From: Clavelina lepadiformis
Lineage: Eukaryota; Chordata; Ascidiacea; Aplousobranchia; Clavelinidae
DNA: 64,000 nt
Direction: 5' to 3'
NCBI RefSeq assembly: GCF_947623445.1
Contig: NC_135245.1
Span: 17,367,501-17,431,500 of the forward strand
Part shown: piece by piece, positions 1 through 10,639 of the stretch
Numbering within the stretch: the stretch's first letter is position 1
Layout of the letters: the number at the start of each line of letters is the position of its first letter
Made by a program: the position numbers and the translations under genes
The notes under the pieces: model-generated
Database searches by the model: none
Told to the model about the DNA's origin: nothing
Seen by the model: only the letters and a program-made list of their open reading frames with translations

Positions 1-1275
1 CTTAAGAACCGACTCTTTTCCCATAAGAAACCATGGAGGCCTATAAGAGAATTAAATCCAGAATAACTTATTAAAAACGCCATGCAATGTCATAAATTCA
101 TATTTAAACTTTTTCTGAAAGTATTTCTTTTTGCACTGTGCCAAACTATCGGTATGTAGCCTAAGTAGCCTAACTTTGCCAACCTGTGGTGCGGTCGAAG
201 TGTTTAGCAGAAAGTTTGTTGTAGGTAGTAGGCCTACGCATTGGATAAACCACTTAAACTAGTTGAATATCACATTTCGTTAACCAAGCTCACGAATCGT
301 TGTAGTGATTCATATAACATATATCGAAACGAATTGGCTACTGCTGTCGGAACACATACAAAGAGATGCTTTTAATATCACTGCTAAACTAGAGTTTGAT
401 AGATATAGAGAACGCATTGTGCGTTGTAGTAATAAACTTACGTCATGCGGTAGTAATGGAAAAAGGACACGTATTAAACTTAGACCAAAGATATGTAGCA
501 CAGCGTTTGATACTACACAAACGAAATACATCAAAAATGTAATAGTATTAAAATGTTATAGGATTTGTACAAGAACTCCGTAGGAATAAGGATTAATTTT
601 GACAAGTAGCTCATAACTATCATATGGCATGTATATAGGCCAGTTTAAAGTTAAATAACAATCAAGTGAAATCGGATATAATCTTCTAGTTGCACGGCAC
701 CACTGGATGATTTCTCACGGCGGAACAGCAGTTAGGAACTACTGGTCTTTTCTAAAGTAGGCTATAGTGTAATAGTAATACCATAGTAGGCCTATATTAA
801 AACATACTATCTTTTAGTATATTATGAAGGTATATTCTCCTAATCATAGTGCTGTATGGTTTATGGCAAAGTAGAATATTTTATATTTTTGTAACTGAAT
901 CTTATTCCGGAAGATCAACAGCTAAAAAATTGTAATACAAAACAAGCTTCATATTCAATACAATATTATAAATCATTGCAAATATAAATTCGATCAATTT
1001 TTTGTACAGATACACCAAATATTATCAAATTAGGTGAAGTCCCATTTTCACAACTCTTTTTCATCACAAGGCAAAATGCTGGTTGATAGCGGACTTCAGT
1101 CTTCAGAGACATTAATTAAGCTTGCCTATTGTTTGCTTATGTTTATATTGATTTGGATTTCATTTATTTGTTGAGTCTGCTACTGCTATCTGCAGCCCGT
1201 TCATGCTTCCCACTTTTTGAAAAGCTGTTTTTTTCCAATTAGTTGTGTTGCAGGCCCATAATCTAGACTCTAAAG
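1..1275. other. No gene seen
   Basis: AT-rich sequence with only short open frames on both strands, none with a recognisable domain or paired splice signals. I see no RNA gene here. Confidence 0.5.
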
Positions 1276-1841
1276 CAGTGGTTCTCAACCTTCTGATCTT
1301 GGCGGACCCCTTTTGGTGCTGTCAAAGCAGTTGGCGGACCCCTGAAGTTTAAGCAAACTAAGGGTTCTCAGACTGCACTTAAATGTTTCTTTGCTTAGTT
1401 TTACTTAATAGTCTTGGTGCACAACTGCGCTATTCATTCAAAACAACATCAAACTATGCGGATATTTTTATTTATTTCAAAGCGTTATCTATACCTTGCT
1501 CACAACAAGCTGCTAGTTACAAGCTAAAACTGAGAAAGCGATTATGTGCAATCTCCAGCAACTTAAAATCACTGTATCCAGCTGTCTTCTCGTATAATCC
1601 GCAATCTAGTGCATCACAATAGGCCTTCCCTGCGGGTGATAAATCTCAATAAGCTTTCGTATTGTCCCATCACAATAGGCAATTAAGCAAATGTTCCAGC
1701 CTATTTTAAAAAGCAATCATAAACAGCAAAAAACGTTTAAAAACTCGTACTTTATGTTGCAAATTTTGAAGTTCTCAAGGACCCCCTGAAAACGTTTCGC
1801 GGACCCCTGGGGGTCCGCGGACCACCGGTTGAGAACCACTG
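1276..1841. mobile_element. hAT-type MITE with TIR CAGTGGTTCTCAACC
   Basis: The left end CAGTGGTTCTCAACC is matched by the inverted right end GGTTGAGAACCACTG. Both sides are flanked by the 8-bp direct repeat CTCTAAAG (1268-1275 and 1842-1849), the target-site length of hAT transposons. The inner part has no transposase frame, so this is a non-autonomous derivative of 566 bp. Its subterminal parts (around GCGGACCCC) are also inverted. Confidence 0.9.
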
Positions 1842-1849
1842 CTCTAAAG

Positions 1850-2526
1850 CAATGGTCGGCAAACTTTTATTAGGATGGCTCAAATTTTCACTTCATTCGT
1901 AAATGAAGGCCCAACATTACATGTGAAATATACTTAATGCAGTAAATAGTTCACTAATAACTTTAATGTTCTTTTCTCTTTTTCGCAGTAGACATTACTT
2001 TTTGAAGCTATTAGGATAAGTTCAGTTAAATTTTAATTTAGTTACTTGCTTTTCACAGGTTTTTCCAATATACGGTAACCTGCAATTAACAGACAGTTAG
2101 CAAATGAAAATACACTCGCATCACTAAAGTTTAGTTGTATTGTGGCCTAGAAACTAAAACGTGCGTTGGTTTGTGAGAGCGTAGGTTGAAGTTCCGCTAG
2201 CTGAATATAGCAGTCAGTTCTTGAGGTATTGAAGGATTAACGTTACAAATAAAAATTGGCTTGCATTCTCAATATGACGTAACAACTAACCCTATGTGAG
2301 TGGGGAGTTACTGGTTGTGTTTTCCAGGTGTTTGCCGTTATGGCTGTAGTTAATCTTTAGTTAAGATGGAAGAAAACATCAAGAAGTGGATTGCTAGCGC
2401 TCCAAATTAACCAGGCTAATAGAAAAAAGCTCTGAAACTTATCATTCAGCCCACATTTACAGGTTACAAGATACAGTATGCCGCCCATTATATTTTGCTT
2501 GAAGGCCCACAGTTTGACGACCACTG
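1850..2526. mobile_element. Second hAT-type MITE, other family, same target
   Basis: The left end CAATGGTCGGCAAACT and the inverted right end CAGTGGTCGTCAAACT form imperfect terminal inverted repeats. It is flanked by CTCTAAAG on both sides (1842-1849, shared with the element to the left, and 2527-2534). No coding capacity is visible. The family differs from its neighbour, so this is a separate insertion into the duplicated target. Confidence 0.8.
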
Positions 2527-2534
2527 CTCTAAAG

Positions 2535-2560
2535 CATACGTGTCAAACTCCCGGCCTGGT
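2535..2560. mobile_element. Left end of a third hAT element, truncated
   Basis: Directly after the third CTCTAAAG lies CATACGTGTCAAACTCCC, nearly identical to the left end of the complete element at 21986. The match fades after about 25 bp and no right end is seen downstream, so only the terminal stub remains. Confidence 0.6.
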
Positions 2561-2797
2561 CATTACGGAAATAGAAATACCTAGTATCTAGTAATAGGCC
2601 TTTATTATATTTACAATATTACGTTTTGTTGCAATTTGACCTAAGAGCCGATTAAATAAAAGTATTTGTAATAAATGGAACATTTCTTGTTGTTCATGTA
2701 AAGAATGCATCATTTGAGGATCAAAATCAAGTATCTAGGCAACATAAGCAGGTGATGCCCCATAAAAATATGATATCTCATTTAATTTTTTTTAAAC

Positions 2798-5495
2798 ATG
2801 CCAAGTAATGTAGTTGTCAAAGCTAATTTAACAAAACAAACAGCATTAACTGAAGTACTAATAAAAATAGAGGCTCGTAAACAAAATTGGTTTACATTTC
2901 TGGACAGATGGAGCAGTAGCATTACGTCTGATATTCAAAATTTTAACCTTAACTCAGAATCAAAAGAACTGCAAGGTATGGAACTTGGATATTGCATAGT
3001 ATAAAAGCAGATAAGATATGTATAATTGTGTAATATAGGATAAATAGAATGAAGTTAAAAGAACAATAGTTTTTACCTGTAATTATTGCTTCTTGAATAC
3101 GTTTTTATAGAATAACTCTTTTAATGTTTTTACAGTACAGAAAGTACAGTCTACCTTAGCTGATGTTAAAGATTTTGATGGTACCCACACACTACCAGCC
3201 AGTACAAAATCAGAAAAAGAATCAGAAATTTTGGAATTAATTTCAAAAATATCAACAACAAAGCAAAGAAAACTATCTTTGGAGACATTAACTGCTGCTA
3301 AAAATGTTATGTTTCGGAAGTCAATGAGTCATTCTGAAGGAGCTGGACATTACTACTTTGAAAATGGTTTTAGGAAAGTGCGACCATACCATACAAACCG
3401 ATATGCATTTTGCAAAGGTGAGATTTTTTATAACCAAAATCTAAGTTAGGTTTTTTATATTCTTAAACGCTACTTTTATGAAGTAGAAAGGTGGATAGGA
3501 AAATCACTCTTGTTCATGCAAGAGGAAGAATTTCCAAACTTTCCTCTTAAAAAGGAAATTCAGAAAGGAAATATTTCTATCAATTTGCAGCCTGTGGAGT
3601 CAGAACATGCAGTTCTAAGGCAGAGTGACTTATTATCAACACGGTAATTAATAGATCGATGCTATACAATTGTGCTTTTTCTAAAATTTTTATGGAAATT
3701 CTAGACTTTTATAGACTTATAATCCGATGAGGTACAATTGCAAATGTCTGAAACAAGTCAGTTTATTGTAATAAACCATAAATGTATCTGCACTCGTTGT
3801 ATTATTTGCAACGATATACTAATTTTTTCATAAAAAATCGGATCACTTCATCTCTTATCTGATTTTGTGTTCTGCAGAATTCATTTTCATGAATACCCAG
3901 TGCTGAATGATAACATCGATGTCCTGTATGAGAATAAAGATTTATTGGTGGTCAATAAACCATCGAGTATACCAATCCACCCGACTGGAGGCTATTGCCA
4001 CAATTCCCTCTTGTCTATATTAAAAGCTGTATGTATTGCTTTAGACTAGTTTAGTGCCTATTCAACACTTGTGACTAGATTTTCATAGTTTTATGAAAGA
4101 GCTAAACAAAAATGTTCTGTTTCCATGAACCAAGTCACGCCTAAAAATAACACTCCCGGTTTGCATGTTATGGCATATATTTACTTTTCTTTTTTTTCAG
4201 GACCGTAAACGTAGTAGGCTTTATGTTTGCCACAGAATTGATCGACTTACTTCTGGTGTTGTTATTTTTGCAAAGACAAAGAAAAGTTTACAAAAAATCG
4301 CAAATTCATTTATGCGCCGAAAAGTATGTATCATATTTGATTAAGTATATTGAAAGTTGTGTACATTCGTACTACGTTTCAAGGCAGATTGTGAAAAACA
4401 CTGACATTAAACTTTAAGTGCACAAGTTTAACTTTTTCTGCATTAAATAATAATTAAGTAATCTTTTTTATTATGATCCCAACCATTGGCAAGTTGGATC
4501 ATTAGAAGCATATGCTTGTTTTTTTTTGTTAGTTTACCGCTTTGTAAGTGCACAGTATGAAACAGTTTCCTGTTGCTACATTATTACCTTATAAAATCAT
4601 TTTAGGTGGAGAAAGAATACATTTGTAAGGTGGTTGGGATATTTCCGTCTTTTCCAAAGACCATATCGTGCAGTCAACCATTAACTTATGTGAATAAAAG
4701 TTACTGTGTGCCTTGGCGACTGAAAAGTGTTAAAGCAAAAGAGAAAGAGGCTTTCACTGAGTTCAGTCTTATAAGTACGAATGAAACAACAAGTCTAGTT
4801 TTATGCAAACCAAAAACAGTTAAGTTAATACAATATCGTTTTGGGTATTATATGATGGTATTTCAGTGTCAGCTTGGAGTGTAGGAAAAGGAACAGTGGA
4901 CATAACATTTTAATATTTGTGTTTCCTATTTACAGGTCGAATGCATCAAATTCGTGCCCATCTGATGTATCTTGGTCATCCTATTGTCAACGACCCGGTT
5001 TACAACAGTCCACTTTGGGGGCCCGGGCGATTTAAACACGGTCCATTCGACATAGACTTGGATAAAGTTGCGGGACATTTATCTGCTATATATCACCTGC
5101 ATAGTAACGATAAAGGTGGTGGGTTTCTCACAGAGAGTAGCACACAATATCACGACCCAATCGGAAAGGAAAAACTTCGTGGCAGTTTATCTTCCGTAAA
5201 AGAACGACAAAGTCGCAATTTCCATGGCTCAAGTACCGATAACACGGAAAGGAATATCGACAGGCTTTACAATTGCGAAGACAAGACCAAACGATTTAAC
5301 TTAGAAAAAGAAAACGATTCTTATTATGATGAAGATTGTGATCGTTGCAATAATCCGAAACCCGACCTGGACAAACACCTCATGACTATGTATTTGCATG
5401 CTTATCGTTACAAAATTCCAAGTTTAAAACAGTTTAAAGCACCTTTGCCCAAGTGGGCTAGTGCAGTAGACGTGACATGCGACGAAGCTTTGTGA
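2798..5495 (+). CDS. RPUSD2-like pseudouridine synthase, copy 1
   Basis: RluA-family RNA pseudouridine synthase resembling RPUSD2; it would isomerise uridine in RNA. Exons by phase: 2798-2975, 3136-3417, 3487-3643, 3878-4028, 4201-4323, 4606-4818, 4936-5495. The N-terminal motif YYFENGFRKVRPY and the catalytic motif CHRIDRLTSG (active-site Asp) are present, followed by GRMHQIRAHL and the RPUSD2-type C-terminal tail MYLHAYRYK. The N-terminus has diverged from copy 2, and GRWIG has become ERWIG at the exon 2/3 join. Oddity: at the exon 6/7 join the frame needs one extra G. The donor reads ACA|GTTAAG where copy 2 has ACAG|GTATCT, so normal splicing would shift the frame. This is either a real lesion or a one-base assembly error. 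The start at 2798 is the first ATG of exon 1 and is less certain. Confidence 0.8.
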
Positions 5496-6690
5496 TTAGG
5501 AAAACAATTTTGTAAATCACATTGCATTTTTGTCGATTGATTACTTTGCGTATTCCTACAATCACGTTAAGTATGCAACTATACTTTTTTTTATAAGCTT
5601 ATGAAGTTTGAAAGTAGAGTCAGGGTTAAGCTTAACAGTCTGCTATTTTAAGGCTTAAGTTATGTTTAGAAACTAACGTGTGCAATTTGTTGAGCCATAT
5701 GTGGGAGAATTCGCTTTATTTGGCGTGTACCTAAGTTGCCAACGTGTTGACAAAAACACCCGTTCCTAAATTGTCAACACGATTGCAATTTACAAGCGTG
5801 TACAGGTGAGTAGGTAGTGACATGTTTCGCCAACACAGCTAATATTTTTTGCAGGATAAATAAAGCTACCTACTAAGTAATGCGCTTATGAACAAACATG
5901 ATTGGCTGTTTAGCTTGTGCTTACAGTTTCACAAAAAATCAGGTTGGGTTTATTTAGAAACGTAAAGTTTACGAAAACATGTATGCGCATACTTAAAATA
6001 AAAAGAGTCTTTAAATGAAACAACAAGTGATATATGCACAATCTTCTGCATATATCAGTACGCAGCTGCACTTACCTGCATTTGTCCAAGCTCATATATC
6101 TGTTTTATCGGAATCCAAAAATAAAGAAACGTTACAGTGGTTTTCGCATTAGGGACTTTTATTTCGAAGTGATGCGTGGGTTTTGCAAAACAGAATATAT
6201 TTTAAGACAAATGAACTTAATTCAAGGTTAAATGGTTAAACTTTCAAAGCCCAATCAGAATAACCTTTAACATTTTCCCAATAATGTCGCACGCGAGCGT
6301 AGGTTAAACGGCAGACTGGGCTTATTATTACGATATCTTGTGTTATGTTTATCTTAAGAAGCTTTGCTAGACTCACATGCTGCAAAGGGAATTTATGTTG
6401 TGAAGGATTTGTGGTACCAGCTGCTGTCTCAATTTTTTTGGAGATTTCGAAGACAAAACCTGAAGTTAGGTAATTAATGAAACAAAAGCAGACCTGGTAA
6501 AATTAATTTTTGCTATCAGATAGACTAATAGGCGCTTATGTGCCATGGCTTTTTGTCCTTAGCTTTGTACTGTCATATCTGTCTCAACCTGCAAGCTCTG
6601 CATCAGGCAGAGCTACGTTGCCAAGCTCAGTCTGCTGTAACTAGTCTGTAATGTATGTTTTTGAGATAAAGTGTTAAAGTTTATTTTTCC
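5496..6690. other. Spacer between the two RPUSD2 copies
   Basis: About 1.2 kb without a supported gene. It presumably holds the 3' end of copy 1 and the upstream region of copy 2. I see no MITE ends or RNA gene. Confidence 0.4.
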
Positions 6691-6692
6691 AG
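6681..6692 (+). promoter_or_regulatory. Unpaired 3' splice acceptor before RPUSD2 copy 2
   Basis: A pyrimidine tract ending in CCAG stops at 6692, 16 nt before the ATG at 6709. No first exon is evident upstream, so it may be a spliced-leader trans-splice site; a 5'UTR intron is the alternative. Confidence 0.4.
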
Positions 6693-6708
6693 GTTATTTG
6701 CGTTGAAG

Positions 6709-9700
6709 ATGAGTGAGGAATTGCAAAGTTCTTGTGGTAAGACATTGTTAACTTTTGGCGAGTAACCGCTGAGAAAGTTCATAAGTTTAGTTTGCAAATA
6801 TTTTTTTGTGTTTCAGCCACCAGTAAAATGTCTTGTAAAACTATTGGGCAGATTTTCTAGTTGTTTAGGACTTGCTCCATAAGATATACAAATCATATTT
6901 CATGAGTTAATCTTAAGTAAATTACCGTAAAACCTCTATTTCACCGCCACCTCTAATAGAACGCCATTTTTAAAGAAGGGTAGAAAAATAGAGCGCCTCC
7001 CTCTAATTGAACGCCACCTCTAATAGAACACCACTTTTAGCGGCGGAATTGTATTAGCAGGTCTCTACTGATAATTATACAATTGATTAAGTTTTCACAA
7101 TCTAGCAGTTAAAGCAGCCATTTAAAAGATACCAACCAACATACCGGTAGTAACAATGCAGTATCACGTTACAATAAGCAGCAGTAAAATAGAGCGCCAA
7201 CCTCTAATTGAACGTCACCTCTAATAGAACGCCACTTTTAAACAAGAGTTGAAAAACAGAGCGCCATGGCGGTGAAATAGAGGTTTTACGGTATTATATT
7301 TTGCTATAACTATAACGGTTAACATCATAACTTTTGCTTGGCACAATTGATGGCGAAAAATAAACAATACAATTAAGCTTGAAGCATCATATGAAGGTGT
7401 TACATGCTTATTGCTTTCTAAGGGAGCATAACTTCACATGTAGCAATTGTAATAAACAAAAACAGGTTGTTGACAAAAAAATAAAGCAATCCTTGCCAAA
7501 TATAAGATATGTATATTATCACGTTGTCAACAATACAATGTAGTTTACAAAGTGATCGTTTAAATTACTCATAGCCTACCAATATGCCAAAAGCAGAATT
7601 TTTTGACATCAAAACTACACAGCATAAATGCAAAACACGCTTTTCAACAAATATCCAATGTTTCAAAATTGTTTGATATCACACAACCTTTACTATTCGC
7701 ATTTGCTTAGTAAGAGGTATGTGTTTTTTTTAAAATAATTAAGGCTATAAAGATTAAGAAACACCGGATTAGTGTTGTACTGTTGGTTATGAGACTTAGA
7801 AATCTGGTTTAAACTTTTATTAGGAATGAAAAGGAAAATTAACAGCACAGAAAGTAATGATACAACTTCCGTCAAAAAAGTCAAAGATGAAAGTTCTGCT
7901 GAAGCTAATGACAAAACAACTGAATTATCATCGCCAGAAACTGACAAAGTCCGGCAAAATCCTTGCGTAAATGTCAGGAAGAAAGATAGGCCGAGAAAGC
8001 CAACTCCACTTCATGTTGTTCTGTCAAGAAAAAATGCCGCCCGTAGTTTTAATCCTGATGAAACTGAATATTACTTTGAAAATGGTTTTCGGAAGGTTCG
8101 ACCTTACACCTTCACCTATAACACATTCTGCAAGGGTAATTTTAATTTTTGTTCTTTTATAATATAATCGATAATGAGAATGCATGAGCAATAATTTTGA
8201 TTGTTATTGCAAGTGTAATTTATCATAAGTAATCTTTATGAAAAACTGTTTTTTGGATTGCTTATTTTGTAGGGAGATGGATTGGTAAAACAATCCGTGA
8301 AGTTTATTCAACTGAGTTTCAATTTTATCCCATTGACCATTATGAAGAAGCGAGGAAAAATGGCAATTTCTTGTGCAATAAAAAACCAATCAAGTCTCTT
8401 GATGCCGTACTGAAACCGAATGACATGTTGTCTTCAAAGTATGTTTCTTTGGATGAAGTTTTAACTTAAAATTTGCATTGGGTTTTTGACTTGATTGAGT
8501 ACACAAATGCGATACCAGCCATTTGTAATATTCTGCTTTTAGTTTAGTTAAGGTAAAAATTGTTGTTACTGTGGTTGACGAATGCAACGTTTTTTGCTAA
8601 TTTTATTCCAGAATACACAGGCATGAAGGAGACGTTTTAGACACGGAAATCTCAATATTAGTTGACAACAATAAACATCTTGTTGTAAATAAACCATCAA
8701 GCATTCCAATACATCCTGCTGGCAGATATCGGAATAACTCACTTGTCTACATTTTGCAAAAGGTGAATTTGCCAGCTTAAAAGGCTTAGTAGTTAACAGG
8801 TTTAAGCGAACATTGTGGTTTCAAATCTATGTTATGGTTGATTGTCATTAAACGTTGATAACGTGGTTGAAAACGTTTTTGAAAAGCAAAGTTTACTTTT
8901 TGTTGATGAACAATTCTCTGCATATCTTGCGTTTTCTAGGAGTTCGGCTTCTTGCATTTACATGGGTGCCATCGCATTGATCGGCTATCATCAGGAATTG
9001 TTATCTTTGCCAAAACGAAGTACTTTGCTAATGAAGTGATACAACATATAAAGGAAAGAAATGTAAGTAACTATAAAGCAAACAATTGCTGCTTCTCATG
9101 CGGTAATATACAGCATAATTGTAAGTGTTACACCATTTTAAGGTTGAAAAAGAATACATCTGCAAAGTTCAGGGTGAATTTCCATCTTCGAAAGGAGTTA
9201 CGTGCGATCAGCCAGTTACTCTCTTCAATCAGAAGTTAGGGATTTCTGCAGCATGGCCAGTGGAAGGCTCAACGCCAAAAGATGCATACACACAGTTTTA
9301 TAGGCTACACACTGATGGTAAAACCAGTGTGCTACTATGCAAACCCAGAACAGGTATCTTATACAATGTATTTTGATTTTTGGGTAGAAGTGTTGTAATA
9401 ATTACGTGCAGTATGACAAAGAGAAACAGTATGAAGTTTGAATACAAAATGTTCTTATTTTTAGGTCGGACCCATCAAATTCGTGTTCATCTGCAATACC
9501 TTGGTTACCCGATAGTAAATGACCCGCTTTACAATCACCCTGCTTGGGGTCCAGAACGTTTTAAACACGGGCCATGTACAAAGAACATCAATGAAATAGT
9601 AGGAGAAATTTCTCGAACTCATGAGCAAACTTGGCCTGTGAATAGTGACTCAACTCAAACGCATCCTACTGGGGCTAACATCGAGGAGAAAGCAGTGGAA

Positions 9701-9958
9701 AGAAATGATGACACAAATTTCTCAAGGAATTGTGACTCCAAGGAGAGCAATGAAAAGCCTGAAAAAGTTTCATACTTTTGTCCCAGTTGTAAGGAATGTA
9801 AAAATCCATTGCCAGAACCAAAGAAAGAGTGGATGGAAATGTACCTGCATGCATATCACTACAAAGGCCCTAATTGGGAGTTTAAGACATCTGTGCCAAA
9901 ATGGGCTGGTGTTGAAACTATTGAACTGACTGGCGCTGAATATCAACAATTTTGCTAA
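6709..9958 (+). CDS. RPUSD2: RPUSD2 pseudouridine synthase, copy 2
   Basis: RluA-family pseudouridine synthase, clear RPUSD2 relative. Seven exons: 6709-6736, 7824-8135, 8273-8438, 8612-8762, 8940-9062, 9143-9353, 9465-9958; all phases agree and all donors and acceptors are GT/AG. Visible landmarks in order are a Lys-rich N-terminus, ENGFRKVRPY, the S4-like segment starting GRWIGKTI, NKPSSIPIHP, the catalytic HRIDRLSSG (Asp is the nucleophile), GRTHQIRVHL and the C-terminal MYLHAYHYKGPNWEF. The long insert after WGPERFKHG is low in conservation, as in vertebrate RPUSD2. The tiny first exon gives a start at 6709; a start at 7826 inside exon 2 is possible. The intact splice at exon 6/7 contrasts with copy 1, so this is probably the working copy. 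Confidence 0.92.
6925..7291. mobile_element. TA-flanked MITE with 25-bp TIRs, in RPUSD2 copy 2 intron 1
   Basis: The left end CCGTAAAACCTCTATTTCAC and its inverted right end are perfect over about 25 bp and each side abuts TA, the target of Tc1/mariner-class elements. Inside, the phrase CCTCTAATAGAACGCCAC is repeated directly three times with variation. It lies inside intron 1 and has no coding frame. Confidence 0.85.
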
Positions 9959-10639
9959 TTTAGACTGCGCTTTTACTATTTTGACTAGTCGAAAAATAAT
10001 GTTCAAATGTTTTTCTTGCTACAAAGCCAAGCTAGTTCATTATTCTGAAAGTTTACTAAAGAGTAAGGTTAAAGTTTGTACAGTAATTGCAAACATGCTT
10101 TTAATAAAGGAACTGTTTTAGCAGTTTATTTTTAAGCAAACATATAAAAAAAAGAAAACATAGCCTGGGTTTCGACTATTGATTTAGTTAGTGTCATTCC
10201 TTCTCACTGCATTTAGTCATATTCCTACACTGATTACATTGAACCTTGGATTCGTGGTATATGTCCATTTATAATTGAAACATGCATTGCACATTAGGAT
10301 TGTGAAAGTGCCGTCTTTAGAACTTTAAATTATTCAATAAGCGCCACATTTTGACAACTTTGAACAAGAAAATACAAATTGTTGTTGCACATTTAAGCCA
10401 TTGTGGGCTTGCTTTTCTACCACCTGCTTAACAGTTGCTATTTAAATGGCAAGAATGACTTTAATATCTGCTACAAAATCATTGAGAGAACGAGCCTTTC
10501 AGGTTTCCATATAAGAAAAGCTGTCAAACACGGATTAACGCGTTACTGCTGCAAGCTGTGCTCTCAGCTGTCGGGTTATGTTCATTGCGCAATGAATGTC
10601 AGTTTCTCCATTTGATATCCTTAAATAGAAGCAACAACA
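9959..10639. other. Convergent 3' region, RPUSD2 copy 2 / VIPAS39
   Basis: Short spacer between two convergent genes. It must hold both 3'UTRs; an AATAAA-type polyadenylation signal is visible near 10103 for the + strand gene. No other feature seen. Confidence 0.5.

Noticed and set aside
305-583. Overlapping open frames on both strands near the left end
   Set aside because: No domain, no splice support and no codon-bias contrast with the surroundings.
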